Assembly: GCA_026392415.1 (NCBI GenBank)
Contig: JAPLCC010000051.1
Location: 45,222 to 109,221, forward strand
Length of the DNA stretch: 64,000 nt
Source of the DNA: Propionibacteriales bacterium
Lineage (GTDB): Bacteria > Actinomycetota > Actinomycetes > Propionibacteriales > Nocardioidaceae
Reading direction: 5' to 3'
Shown: positions 27,754 to 37,262 of the stretch, one piece after another
Layout of the letters: each line of letters starts with the position of its first letter
Numbering within the stretch: position 1 is the stretch's first letter
Notes under the pieces: generated by a model
Database searches by the model: none
What the model saw: only the letters and a program-made list of their open reading frames with translations
What the model was told of the DNA's origin: nothing
Made by a program: the position numbers and the translations under genes

Positions 27754-27813
27754 CTATTGTCGAGGCGCAGCGGTTCGGGCCGCTGCCGGACACCAGGGGA
27801 GAGGGGTTGGGGA

Positions 27814-28587
27814 GTGGCGTTCAACGCCATATCGGTCGTTCGCGGCCCCGGCGAGGTCGCGGCCATGACGGTCTCGGTCACCCGGATCATCTTCACGCGA
27901 CCGTTCCAGTTCCGTGAGTTCCTCGAGCAGGCCTGGTTCGTCACCAGCGTGACGCTGATGCCGACGATCATGGTCTCGATCCCGTTCGGCGCCGTCATCT
28001 CGCTGCAGGTCGGAAACCTGACCGGCCAACTCGGCGCGCAGTCCTTCGCCGGCGCGACGGCGGTGCTGGCCACGGTCCGCGAAGCGGCCCCGATCGCGGC
28101 CGCGATGATCATCGCCGGCGCGGCCGGCTCGGCCATCTGTTCGGACCTCGGCGCGCGCAAGATCCGCGAGGAGATCGACGCCATGGAGGTCCTTGGCATC
28201 GATCCGCTAGAGCGACTCGTCGCACCGCGTGTGGTCGCCACGATGTTCGTGGCGTTCATGATCAACGGCATCGTGATCGGGACCGGCATCTTCGGTGGCT
28301 ACTTCTTCACCGTCATCGTCCAGGGCGGTTCGGCGGGCGCCTTCCTCTCCTCCTTCACCGCGCTCGCTTCGCTCCCTGACCTCTACATCGCCATGGTGAA
28401 GGCACTGATCTTCGGTTGGCTGGCGGCCATCATCGGCGCCTACAAGGGGCTCAACGCGGGCGGCGGGCCCAGCGGTGTGGGCCGGGCCGTCAACGAAGCG
28501 GTGATCATCGCGTTCATGGCGCTGTTCTTCCTCAACGCCGTGATCACCGCCATCTACTTCCAGATCGCTCCGCCGGTGGGTCTGTGA
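27814..28587 (+). CDS. yrbE4A: Mce4 permease subunit YrbE4A
   Basis: The 257-residue MlaE-family permease has the signature GSAICSDLGARKIREEIDAM followed by EVLGIDPL, and about five membrane helices. The KstR site upstream and the adjoining steroid genes identify the operon as the mce4 type, the steroid importer. GTG 27814 gives a length close to the 254 residues I recall for M. tuberculosis YrbE4A, and a purine-rich leader precedes it. ATG 27865 would be 17 codons shorter. Confidence 0.92.
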   Translation: MAFNAISVVRGPGEVAAMTVSVTRIIFTRPFQFREFLEQAWFVTSVTLMPTIMVSIPFGAVISLQVGNLTGQLGAQSFAGATAVLATVREAAPIAAAMIIAGAAGSAICSDLGARKIREEIDAMEVLGIDPLERLVAPRVVATMFVAFMINGIVIGTGIFGGYFFTVIVQGGSAGAFLSSFTALASLPDLYIAMVKALIFGWLAAIIGAYKGLNAGGGPSGVGRAVNEAVIIAFMALFFLNAVITAIYFQIAPPVGL

Positions 28588-29426
28588 TGTCGGCGGTCAG
28601 CGAGTTCGTCGGAGATGCCGTCAAGGCGCGCCGCGCCGCCCTCGAGGGGTACGGCGACCAGCTGCTCTTCTACGTCAAGGCGCTTGCGTGGGCTCCCCGC
28701 GCCATCCGGCGCTACCCCCGCGAGATCTACAACACGCTCGCTGAGGTCGCCTTCGGCGCTGGTGGTCTGACCCTGATCGCCGGGTCGGTCGGCGTGATCG
28801 CGTTCATGGCCTTCTTCGCTGGCACCGAGGTCGGCATCCAGGGCTACGCCTCGCTCAGTCAGATCGGTGTCGCGAAGTTCAGTGCGTTCATCTCGGCCTA
28901 CTTCAACACCCGTGAGGTCGCCCCGCTCGTGTCGGCGATCGCGCTGGCCGCGACGGTCGGCTGCGGCTACACCGCGCGGCTGGGCGCCATGCGTATCTCC
29001 GAGGAGATCGACGCGCTCGAGGTGATGGGCATTCCCTCGCTGCCGTTCCTGGTGACGACCCGGATGATCGCGGCCTTCATCGCGGTCATCCCGCTCTACA
29101 TCGTCGCCCTGTGCGCGTCGTACCTGTCTCCGCGACTGATCGTGGTCTACATCTACGGGCAGTCGGCCGGCACCTACGACCACTACTTCCTGCAGTTCCT
29201 GCCGCCCATCGACATGCTGTGGTCGTTCTTCAAGCTGCTGTTCCTGGCGGTCGCGGTGATCCTGATCCACTGCTACTACGGCTACACCGCCTCGGGTGGT
29301 CCGGCAGGTGTCGGTCGGGCCGTCGGCAACGCGATCCGGACCAGCATCGTGACGATCGTCGTCGCGGACTTCTTCCTGAGCTTCGCCATCTGGGGCTCGA
29401 CGACCACCGTGAGGATCACCGGATGA
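28587..29426 (+). CDS. yrbE4B: Mce4 permease subunit YrbE4B
   Basis: The 279-residue second permease subunit has the MlaE motif GCGYTARLGAMRISEEIDAL with EVMGIPSL after it, and about five membrane segments. ATG 28587 overlaps the yrbE4A stop by one base. A 25-base gap with AGGAGG leads to mce4A. With YrbE4A it should form the inner-membrane part of the steroid importer; the Mkl ATPase is not in the window. Confidence 0.93.
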   Translation: MSAVSEFVGDAVKARRAALEGYGDQLLFYVKALAWAPRAIRRYPREIYNTLAEVAFGAGGLTLIAGSVGVIAFMAFFAGTEVGIQGYASLSQIGVAKFSAFISAYFNTREVAPLVSAIALAATVGCGYTARLGAMRISEEIDALEVMGIPSLPFLVTTRMIAAFIAVIPLYIVALCASYLSPRLIVVYIYGQSAGTYDHYFLQFLPPIDMLWSFFKLLFLAVAVILIHCYYGYTASGGPAGVGRAVGNAIRTSIVTIVVADFFLSFAIWGSTTTVRITG

Positions 29427-29451
29427 GCGCGCCGCGACAGGAGGTGGCGCC

Positions 29452-30768
29452 ATGTTGGTGAACATCCATCACGACAACGCCCGGGAGCACAACCGCCTGG
29501 TGGTGGCCGGGATCGCGTTCCTGCTCACCATCGCGTTGTTGCTCTGGCTCTCGCTCGCGATCTACAACAAGACCTTCGACAGCGTCACCACGGTCACGGT
29601 CAAGGCTGACCGGGCCGGGTTGCAGTTGGCCAAGTTCGGCGACGTGCGGATGAACGGTGCGCTGGTCGGACGAGTTCAGGAGATCGGGCAGGACGGCGAG
29701 GAGGCAGAGATCACGCTTGCCCTGGAACCGGACGCCGCCAAGAAGATCCCCGCCAACGTGGACGTGCAGATCCTGCCCACCACCCTCTTCGGCCAGAAGT
29801 TCGTGGCCCTCGTGCGGCCCGACGACGCCTCAGCCGACCCGCTCGAGGACGGTGACGTGATCAGCTCGGACCGGGTGAACACGAACGTCGAGCTCAGCCA
29901 GATCCTCGCCGACCTGTTCCCGCTGCTGCGCTCGGTGCGACCGGCGGACCTCAACGCGACCCTCAACGCGGTGTCGACGGCGCTCGCCGGTCGCGGCGAG
30001 GAGCTCGGCGCGACGATGGACCAGCTGGGGGAGTACATCGGTGAGATCGACGAGCACCTCCCGACCCTTCGTCAGGACCTGATCGCACTCGCCGAGGTGG
30101 CCGATGCCTACGACGTGGCTGCCCCCGACCTGCTCGACGTCCTCGACAACGTCACCGTCACCAGCAAGACCGTGACCGACAAGGCGAAGGACCTCGACGT
30201 CTTCTTCTCCGACCTCACCGGGCTGGCCCGGACAGCGACGCGACTGCTCAACGACAACGAGCAGAACCTGATCCGGATGGGCGAGGTCACCGAGCCGCTC
30301 GTGGGTCTGCTGGCCGACTACTCGCCCGAGTTCCCCTGCCTCATCCGGGGAGCGGCCAACTACGAGCCGATCCTGTCCAAGACCTTCGAGGGCAACGTGG
30401 TCAAGCAGTACATCGAGTTCTTCCAGCCGCAGTCGCGCGCCTTCGACGAGCGTGACCTGCCGGAGTACGGCGAGGTCGGCCACGGCCCGTGGTGCGTGGG
30501 TCTGCCCAAGTTCAAGATCCCCGCCGACACCCACCCGCTCGACCAGGGCTCGAACCTCGACGAGGATCCCCCGACGCTGCCGCTGCCGAACTTCGGCCTG
30601 TTCGACCCCATCAGCAGCATCGACAGCGGGTACGCCGGCACCCGCGCCGAGCAGCAACTGGTCAACGCCATGCTGGCCGGCGAGAGCGGGCGCGAGCCTG
30701 ATTCGTACGGTTCCCTCGGGTCGCTCCTCTACGGACCCGTGGTCCGCGAGGGGAAGGTGGCCGGATGA
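29452..30768 (+). CDS. mce4A: Mce4A, steroid importer subunit
   Basis: The 438-residue protein has an N-terminal anchor at about residues 18-38 and an MCE domain from TVTVKADRAGLQLAKFGDV. A long helical segment and a C-terminal tail of more than 100 residues, rich in Pro, Asp and Gly, follow. The tail contains two Cys (PCLIRG and GPWCVG) that may form a disulfide outside the membrane. AGGAGG lies 6 nt before ATG 29452. The stop overlaps mce4B as ATGA. Confidence 0.92.
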   Translation: MLVNIHHDNAREHNRLVVAGIAFLLTIALLLWLSLAIYNKTFDSVTTVTVKADRAGLQLAKFGDVRMNGALVGRVQEIGQDGEEAEITLALEPDAAKKIPANVDVQILPTTLFGQKFVALVRPDDASADPLEDGDVISSDRVNTNVELSQILADLFPLLRSVRPADLNATLNAVSTALAGRGEELGATMDQLGEYIGEIDEHLPTLRQDLIALAEVADAYDVAAPDLLDVLDNVTVTSKTVTDKAKDLDVFFSDLTGLARTATRLLNDNEQNLIRMGEVTEPLVGLLADYSPEFPCLIRGAANYEPILSKTFEGNVVKQYIEFFQPQSRAFDERDLPEYGEVGHGPWCVGLPKFKIPADTHPLDQGSNLDEDPPTLPLPNFGLFDPISSIDSGYAGTRAEQQLVNAMLAGESGREPDSYGSLGSLLYGPVVREGKVAG

Positions 30769-31868
30769 CCGACTCCGTGGCGCGCCTGCGTCGCCGTCGC
30801 AATGCCGCGACCACCTCTGCGGCCATCAAGCTCGGCATCTTCACCATGGTCTCGCTGTTCGTTACCGGTGTGCTGACCGTGATCATGGGCAACATCGGCT
30901 TCGGCGAGCGCAACGAGTTCAGGGCGGTCTTCACGAACGCCACGATGCTCTCCAAGGGCGACGACGTCCGGGTCGCCGGCGTCAATGTCGGCGAGGTCAA
31001 GGACGTCGAGCACTACAAGCGCTCGATGGCGGTGGTGACCTTCAAGGTCGATGCGGGCGTGAAGATGACCACGGCATCCCGAGCCGAGATCCGCTTCCTC
31101 AATCTGGTGGGCGACCGCTACATGGCCCTCGAGCAGGGCACCGGAGCGAAGGACGCCGAGCCGCTGCGTGACGGCGCCACGATCCCGGTCGATCGCACCA
31201 AGCCGGCTCTCGACCTCACGGTGCTCTTCGACGGCTTCAAGCCGCTCTTCACGGCGCTCACTCCTGACCAGGTCAACGAGCTGAGCATGAACCTCGTGCA
31301 GGTCCTGCAGGGCGAGGGCGGCACGGTCCGCAGCCTGTTGGCGCACACCGCCTCACTCACCACGACCCTGGCGGACCGTGACCAGCTGATCGGCGACGTG
31401 GTGACCAACCTCAGCGAGACACTCAAGACCGTCGATGACCGCCACGAGCAGCTCAGCTCCCTGATCGTCGAGCTCAATGACTGGATGCGTGACCTGGCCA
31501 GCGACCGCACGACCATCGGGTCCTCGCTCGACAACATCTCCCAGCTGACGGTGACCGTGGCCGACCTGGTGCGCCGCGGGCGTCCACTCCTCAAGGAGGA
31601 CATCGCGGCCCTGCGCTCGCTCTCCAAGCTGCTCAACCGCAAGGAGAACCGGGCGAATCTGTCCTCGCTCCTGCAACGGATGCCCGAGACGATGCAGGAC
31701 CAGACCCGTACCGGGACCTATGGCTCCTGGTACAGCTACTACGTCTGTGGGGTCTCCGCGCGGATCAAGTTGCCGGTGATCGCGAACCTGCCCGTCATCA
31801 AGGAGATCCAGAAGTACATCGCCGACTTCGCCCTCCACTCGACTGCGCCGAGGTGTCAGGACCGATGA
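30765..31868 (+). CDS. mce4B: Mce4B, steroid importer subunit
   Basis: The 367-residue protein has a basic N-terminus, an anchor at about residues 24-44, an MCE domain starting RAVFTNATMLSKGDDV and a helical tail. The tail closes with YSYYVCGVSARIKLP, similar in placement to MceB of the first operon. Each subunit of this operon shows the same anchor-MCE-helix plan. ATGA overlaps are present at both ends. Confidence 0.92.
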   Translation: MTDSVARLRRRRNAATTSAAIKLGIFTMVSLFVTGVLTVIMGNIGFGERNEFRAVFTNATMLSKGDDVRVAGVNVGEVKDVEHYKRSMAVVTFKVDAGVKMTTASRAEIRFLNLVGDRYMALEQGTGAKDAEPLRDGATIPVDRTKPALDLTVLFDGFKPLFTALTPDQVNELSMNLVQVLQGEGGTVRSLLAHTASLTTTLADRDQLIGDVVTNLSETLKTVDDRHEQLSSLIVELNDWMRDLASDRTTIGSSLDNISQLTVTVADLVRRGRPLLKEDIAALRSLSKLLNRKENRANLSSLLQRMPETMQDQTRTGTYGSWYSYYVCGVSARIKLPVIANLPVIKEIQKYIADFALHSTAPRCQDR

Positions 31869-32842
31869 GCAAATCGAGTGACGCCCGGATCCTCCGGCTC
31901 GGCGTGACCACCCTCATCCTGATGGTGCTGGTGTCGGCCGCGACGTTCAACCTGGGCAAGTTCCCCGGGTTCCGCGGGACGTCGTACTACGCAGAGTTCA
32001 GTGACGCGAGCGGCATCCACAAGGGCAACATCGTCCAGGTGGGCGGCATCCGGGTCGGGCGGGTGAGCGACGTGACCCTCGCCGGCGATCGGGTCAAGGT
32101 GAAGTTCGAGCTCGACGGGGACGTCGACTTCGGCAAGGAGAGCAGTGCCTCCATCGAGGTGCTCAACCTGCTCGGTGAGAAGTACCTCGACGTCCAGCCC
32201 CGCGGCGACGGGCAGCTCGCCAAGGGCGGCACCATTCCCCTGGAGCGGACGGTCGCGGCCTACGACATCGTCGGGGTCTTCAGCGACCTGACCACGACGA
32301 CCGAGGAGATCGACACCGAGCAGCTGGCGCGTGCCCTGGACACCGTCGCCGACACCCTCGACGTCTCCGCGCCCGAGATCAAGGGTGCCTTCGACGGCAT
32401 CGCGCGGCTCTCGCGCAGCGTCGCTTCCCGCGACGCCGAGGTCCAGACCCTCTTCAAGAGCACGAACGAGGTCAGCAAGGTCCTTGCTGATCGCAGCGGC
32501 GACATCGTCGAGCTCATGAAGAACAGCGACCTGGTCTTCAAGGAGCTCACCAAGCGCCAGGCGGCCGTCCACGACCTCCTGGTCAACGCCCGTGCCCTGG
32601 GCAAGGAGCTCCGCGGCCTCGTCAAGGACAACGAGCAGCAGATCGGGCCGGCCCTCAAGGAGGTCGACGGACTGTTGACCTTCCTGGTCAGCAAGGAGAA
32701 GAAGATCAAGGAGACGCTGGCGGCACTCGGCCCCTACGTGTCCATCCTCAGCAACATCATCGGGACCGGCCCCTGGTTCGACGCGTACGCGGCGAACCTG
32801 TTGGCGCTGCCCACCGGTGAGTTCGTTCCAGGGGCCCGGTGA
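31865..32842 (+). CDS. mce4C: Mce4C, steroid importer subunit
   Basis: The 325-residue subunit has an anchor at about residues 14-32 and an MCE domain starting YYAEFSDASGIHKGNIV. A helical tail ends shortly after a region with GTGPWFDAYAANL. ATG 31865 is used because it overlaps the mce4B stop (ATGA); an in-frame GTG at 31853 is possible. Its stop shares one base with the mce4D ATG. Confidence 0.92.
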   Translation: MSKSSDARILRLGVTTLILMVLVSAATFNLGKFPGFRGTSYYAEFSDASGIHKGNIVQVGGIRVGRVSDVTLAGDRVKVKFELDGDVDFGKESSASIEVLNLLGEKYLDVQPRGDGQLAKGGTIPLERTVAAYDIVGVFSDLTTTTEEIDTEQLARALDTVADTLDVSAPEIKGAFDGIARLSRSVASRDAEVQTLFKSTNEVSKVLADRSGDIVELMKNSDLVFKELTKRQAAVHDLLVNARALGKELRGLVKDNEQQIGPALKEVDGLLTFLVSKEKKIKETLAALGPYVSILSNIIGTGPWFDAYAANLLALPTGEFVPGAR

Positions 32843-34077
32843 TGGCGATGATGGCGACGATCTTCAAGCGGATCGACCGGCGGGTGTTGATCATCCTCGG
32901 CGTCGTGGTCCTGCTCGCGGTGACTGTCAACCTGGTTCGCTCGCCGGCAGAGATGAAGACCCTCACGGCCCACTTCCCGCGCGCCGTGAGCGTCTACAAG
33001 GGCACCGACGTCAGGATCCTCGGCGTCAACGTCGGCAAGGTGACCGCGGTGATCCCCGAGGGCAACTCGGTCCGGATCGACATGGAGTACGACGCGTCGT
33101 ACGACGTCCCGGCGGACGCGCAGGCCGTGATCGTCACGCCCACGCTCGTCGCGGACCGTTTCGTCCAGCTCACTCCCGTCTACGAGGGCGGTGAGGTGAT
33201 GGCCGACTCGGCTGACATCCCGCTCCCGAAGACAGCCGTGCCGGTCGAGCTCGACCGCATCTACAGCAGCCTCCAGGCACTGACCCGCGCGCTCGGGCCG
33301 AACGGTGTCAACGCGGACGGCACCCTCGACCACCTCCTCGAAGCAGGGGAGAAGGCCTTCGCCGGGCAGGGCGCCAACGGCAACGAGATGATTCGGCAGC
33401 TCTCTGCAGCGGCCGAGACCTTCGGTGACGGCGCCGGCCCGCTCTTCGAGGCGGTCACCAGCCTCGCTGAGTTCACCGGGACCCTCGCTGACAACGACCG
33501 CCTGGTCCGCGCCTTCATGCAGGACCTGGCCGGTGTCTCGCGCACGCTTGCCGAGGAGAGCGACGAGCTCGATGCCGCCGTGGCGGAGGTCGCCAAGGCC
33601 GTCAGCAGCGTCAAGGGCTTCGTCACCAAGAACCGCGACGCCTTCGTCACCGACATCCGCAAGCTGACCAAGGTGATGACCAACATCGCGTCCGAGACGG
33701 ACAACATCGAGACAGCCGTCCGGGTCGCACCGGTGGCGATGGGCAACCTGCTGATGGGCTTCGAGCCCGTCAGTGGAAGCCAGAGCTCGAGGATCGGGAT
33801 CGGTGGCAACGTGTGGGACGCCGACGGGCTGATCTGCGCGATCCTGCAGCAGAACAAGGCCATGCCGGCCGCGCTCAAGGACGTCGCCTGTGACGTCATC
33901 TCCGCTCTGATGGAGCCCATCGTCAAGAACCTGCCGTGGCTGCCTCCCGAGTACGCCTCCTATCTGCCGAGCAGTGCCGACACCGACAAGGGGATCCGGG
34001 TGCCCGCAGTCACGGAGGCCACCTACTCCACCGGTGACCAGGCATCGGTCGACAGCCTGCTCGGAGGGACGCCGTGA
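32842..34077 (+). CDS. mce4D: Mce4D, steroid importer subunit
   Basis: The 411-residue subunit has an uncleaved anchor at about residues 14-31 and an MCE domain starting LTAHFPRAVSVYKGTDV. A helical tail and an extended C-terminus containing a WLPPEYASYLP patch follow. In contrast to MceD of the first operon, it lacks a lipobox. ATG 32842 overlaps the mce4C stop; GTG 32839 is an in-frame alternative. Confidence 0.91.
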   Translation: MAMMATIFKRIDRRVLIILGVVVLLAVTVNLVRSPAEMKTLTAHFPRAVSVYKGTDVRILGVNVGKVTAVIPEGNSVRIDMEYDASYDVPADAQAVIVTPTLVADRFVQLTPVYEGGEVMADSADIPLPKTAVPVELDRIYSSLQALTRALGPNGVNADGTLDHLLEAGEKAFAGQGANGNEMIRQLSAAAETFGDGAGPLFEAVTSLAEFTGTLADNDRLVRAFMQDLAGVSRTLAEESDELDAAVAEVAKAVSSVKGFVTKNRDAFVTDIRKLTKVMTNIASETDNIETAVRVAPVAMGNLLMGFEPVSGSQSSRIGIGGNVWDADGLICAILQQNKAMPAALKDVACDVISALMEPIVKNLPWLPPEYASYLPSSADTDKGIRVPAVTEATYSTGDQASVDSLLGGTP

Positions 34078-35399
34078 AGCCCCGGCGCCAGCGCCGCGGT
34101 GTGCGCACGGCCGCCGTCCTGTTCGCCGGCACGATCGCGCTCACCAGCTGTGGTTTCGACGGAGCGTACGACCTGCCGCTGCCCGGTCACGAGGTCGATG
34201 CCGACGACGCCTTCGAGGTCACGGCCTACTTCCGCGACGTCCTCAACGTCGTCCCGCGATCTCCGGTGATGGTGGACGACGTCGTCGTCGGCGAGGTCGG
34301 CGAGGTCGAGCGCTCCGGCTGGAACGCCAAGATCACGTTGCTGATCCGCGACGACATCGAGCTGCCGGACAATGCGATCGCCGACATCCGCCAGGTGTCC
34401 CTGCTGGGCGAGAAGTACGTCGCCCTGGAGGACCCGAAAGAGACGGCACCGACGGGCCGCCTCTCTGACGGCGACACGATCAAGCTCCCGCAGACGGGTC
34501 GCAACCCGGAGGTGGAGGAGGTCCTCGGTGCGCTCTCCTTCCTGCTCAGCGGCGGCGGTGTGGCCCAGTTGGGCACCATCACGAAGGAAGCCAACGAGGT
34601 CATGTCGGGCCGCGAGGACCGCCTGCGCGGACTGCTGTCGTCACTCGACGCGGTGGTCGGGACGATCGACGGCCAGAAGACCGACATCATCAACGCTCTG
34701 GAGTCCCTCAACAACCTGACCGCCACCCTGAACAGCGAGAAGGACACGATCAGCGACGCACTGGACGCCATCGGCCCGGCGGTCGATGTCCTCGCCGACC
34801 AGCACGACGAGCTGATCGAGATGCTCGTGTCGCTCGACAAGCTGGGCAAGGTGGGGACCCGGGTCATCAATGCGAGCAAGGAGGACGTGCTCACGATCCT
34901 CAAGGACCTCAGTCCGGTGCTCCGCAAGCTCCGCGAGGCCGACGAACAGCTCGCTCCCGGGCTCAACCTGCTGATCAGCTTCCCGTTCCCCCAAGCCGCC
35001 AACGACATCGTCGAGGGTGACTACGCCGACACCTCGATCGTCGCTGACTTCGACCTCGCGAACCTCTACAAGGGTCTGCAGATCCCGGAGATCCAGCTGC
35101 CCGACGTCGGGGAGGTCATCGACCAGGTCGCGCGCTGCCTGCGGAGCGGAAGCCTCACCAGCACTGCCTGCGCGAAGGTGCTGCGCGACGTCGACCTGCT
35201 CCGCGACCTGCAGACCCAGTGCAAGAAGGCAGCGCTGCGTGACGGCGCGGTCTGCAAGCTCCTGAACGCGCTTCCCGACATCGACCTCGGCGGCCTTCTC
35301 GACGGTGGGGGACTGCTCGGCAACCTGATGCAGGGGCTCTCGGGCTCCCAGGTCTCCTACGGGAACACCTCCACCGACCAACTCCTGGGGGCGACATGA
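34074..35399 (+). CDS. mce4E: Mce4E lipoprotein, steroid importer subunit
   Basis: The 441-residue lipoprotein has a very basic start, a hydrophobic stretch and LTSC with Cys26. The MCE domain starts EVTAYFRDVLNVVPRSPV, and the tail carries four Cys in about 45 residues, suggesting disulfides in the exported part. GGAGGG is 6 nt before GTG 34074, which overlaps the mce4D stop. The stop overlaps mce4F as ATGA. Confidence 0.92.
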   Translation: MKPRRQRRGVRTAAVLFAGTIALTSCGFDGAYDLPLPGHEVDADDAFEVTAYFRDVLNVVPRSPVMVDDVVVGEVGEVERSGWNAKITLLIRDDIELPDNAIADIRQVSLLGEKYVALEDPKETAPTGRLSDGDTIKLPQTGRNPEVEEVLGALSFLLSGGGVAQLGTITKEANEVMSGREDRLRGLLSSLDAVVGTIDGQKTDIINALESLNNLTATLNSEKDTISDALDAIGPAVDVLADQHDELIEMLVSLDKLGKVGTRVINASKEDVLTILKDLSPVLRKLREADEQLAPGLNLLISFPFPQAANDIVEGDYADTSIVADFDLANLYKGLQIPEIQLPDVGEVIDQVARCLRSGSLTSTACAKVLRDVDLLRDLQTQCKKAALRDGAVCKLLNALPDIDLGGLLDGGGLLGNLMQGLSGSQVSYGNTSTDQLLGAT

Positions 35400-36670
35400 C
35401 CCGCGGCGTACGGATCCGGCTGATGGCCTTCGTCGTGCTCAGCGCGATCGGCATCACCTACATCACGGCCGCCTACCTGGGGCTGGTCGACAAGGTGACC
35501 GGCCGCGACGTCGTCGTCACCGCGAGCCTGCCCGGTTCCGGCGGCTTGTTCGAGGGCAGCGAGGTCACCTACCGCGGCGTCAAGATCGGCCGCGTGGACA
35601 AGGTGGTGCCCACCACGGAGGGCATCGACCTGACCCTGGTGCTCAAGCCCGGGACCGAACTGCCGCTGGACTCACAGATCTACGTCCACAACCTGTCCGC
35701 CGTCGGTGAGCAGTACCTCGACTTCGAGCCCGTCGCCGAGAAGGCGCCGTACGCCGCCGACGGCTCGCACTTCGAGGGCGACGAGGACTCCTTGCCGGTC
35801 GACGAGGGCGACCTGCTGGTCGACCTGAACCAGTTCGTGCAGTCGGTCGACAAGGGGAGTCTGCAGACGGTGGTCGAGGAACTCGGCCTGATGTTCAACG
35901 ACACCGGTCGTGACCTCCAGCGACTCCTTGACGGCGGCTCGGCCTTCATCGAGGAGGCACACGCGCACACCGACGAGACGATCGCGTTGCTCGACAACGG
36001 ACTCACGGTGCTGCGCACGCAGCGCGGCCAGAAGGAGAACATCCGCAACTTCGCCGCCGATCTCGCGACGATCACCTCGACGCTGCGTGAGAACGACGGC
36101 AATCTGCGCACCGTGCTCGATGACACCCCGGGTGCTGCCCGCGCCCTGAACGGGCTGCTCAAGGACCTGGAGCCGACGCTGCCTGTCCTGCTCAGCGACC
36201 TGGTCAGCGTGGGTCAGGTCCTGGTCGCGGAGCTCGATGGGCTGGAGCAGCTCCTGGTCACCTACCCGCCGCTGATCGCGGGTGGTCCCACGGGCAGCAC
36301 GGCCGATGGCTTCGGACACGTGAACCTGCAGTTCGACTACAGCGTCCCGCCCTGCACCCAGGGCTACCTGCCGCCGGCGAAGTGGCGCTCGACGCAGGAC
36401 CGGACGGACGCTCCGGCCGCCGACGTCAGCTGCACGGCCGGGCCGCCGTACGCGATGCGCGGCAGCAAGTACGCACCGGGCAACCGGAGGGCCGGCGCAG
36501 CGTCGCCGCCCCGCGTCTACAGTGGCAAGTACGATCCGTCGACGGGCGAGGTGCCCGGGCTGGTCGACTCAACGGGAGCTCCGGTGAAGCTGCACGCGCC
36601 GGAGGACCTGTCCGTCCTGGGAGGGGATGCGTGGAAGTGGCTGTTGGTCGGTCCGGTGGCGAGTCGGTGA
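35396..36670 (+). CDS. mce4F: Mce4F, steroid importer subunit
   Basis: The 424-residue subunit has an anchor at about residues 8-28 and an MCE domain starting VTASLPGSGGLFEGSEV with YRGVKIGRVDKV. A helical tail is followed by a Pro/Gly-rich C-terminus with two Cys. It is about 60 residues longer than the MceF of the first operon, mostly at the C-terminus. ATG 35396 overlaps the mce4E stop. Confidence 0.92.
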   Translation: MTRGVRIRLMAFVVLSAIGITYITAAYLGLVDKVTGRDVVVTASLPGSGGLFEGSEVTYRGVKIGRVDKVVPTTEGIDLTLVLKPGTELPLDSQIYVHNLSAVGEQYLDFEPVAEKAPYAADGSHFEGDEDSLPVDEGDLLVDLNQFVQSVDKGSLQTVVEELGLMFNDTGRDLQRLLDGGSAFIEEAHAHTDETIALLDNGLTVLRTQRGQKENIRNFAADLATITSTLRENDGNLRTVLDDTPGAARALNGLLKDLEPTLPVLLSDLVSVGQVLVAELDGLEQLLVTYPPLIAGGPTGSTADGFGHVNLQFDYSVPPCTQGYLPPAKWRSTQDRTDAPAADVSCTAGPPYAMRGSKYAPGNRRAGAASPPRVYSGKYDPSTGEVPGLVDSTGAPVKLHAPEDLSVLGGDAWKWLLVGPVASR

Positions 36671-37251
36671 CCCGAGAAGGTCCGGACGAGGAACGCAGTC
36701 GCATTCGGCTCAACATCGGCCTCTACTCAGCAACCGTGCTGCTGGGGTGCCTGGCGATCTTCCTGCTCTTCGTTCACCTCCGGGGCAGTGACGAGGAAAC
36801 CGACGTGGGCCTGGACGTCGGTCGCGGGATCGTGCAGGAGGTCAAGGCTGCCGATGATGACCAGCAGGAGCGTGTGGCGGACCAGATCGAGGCAGCCACC
36901 GACATGGTCACGGCGTTCGTCAACTTCGACTACAGGGACCCGGCCGCGACGATCGACGCAGTCCGCGAGCGGTCCACCGGTACCTTCCTGGAGCAGTACT
37001 CCAAGGGCGCGACGGACCTGAAGAAGCTCGCCACGGAGGCGCAGTCGACCATGGTCGCCCGTGTGGTCTGGGCCGGACTGGTGGCAGGCGATGGCGACAC
37101 GGCCACGGTGATCGTGGCCACCAGTGGCCAGGTCACGAACAAGACGACCGAGTTCAAGGAAGAAGCCCGCAACTACCGGATCCAGGTCCAGTTGGTGCGC
37201 GAGAACGACAAGTGGCTCACCAACGACCTGCAGTACGTCGAGCTGGGCTGA
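36667..37251 (+). CDS. Mce-associated membrane protein (Mas), first of two
   Basis: The 194-residue protein has one membrane helix near residues 16-38 and an external alpha/beta domain of the Mas/SnoaL-like type, ending NDKWLTNDLQYVELG. Mas proteins encoded after mce operons support import in M. tuberculosis. GTG 36667 overlaps the mce4F stop (GTGA). An in-frame GTG at 36631 with GGGAGGGG just upstream would add 12 residues and cannot be excluded. Confidence 0.82.
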   Translation: MTREGPDEERSRIRLNIGLYSATVLLGCLAIFLLFVHLRGSDEETDVGLDVGRGIVQEVKAADDDQQERVADQIEAATDMVTAFVNFDYRDPAATIDAVRERSTGTFLEQYSKGATDLKKLATEAQSTMVARVVWAGLVAGDGDTATVIVATSGQVTNKTTEFKEEARNYRIQVQLVRENDKWLTNDLQYVELG

Positions 37252-37262
37252 GGAGTCACACG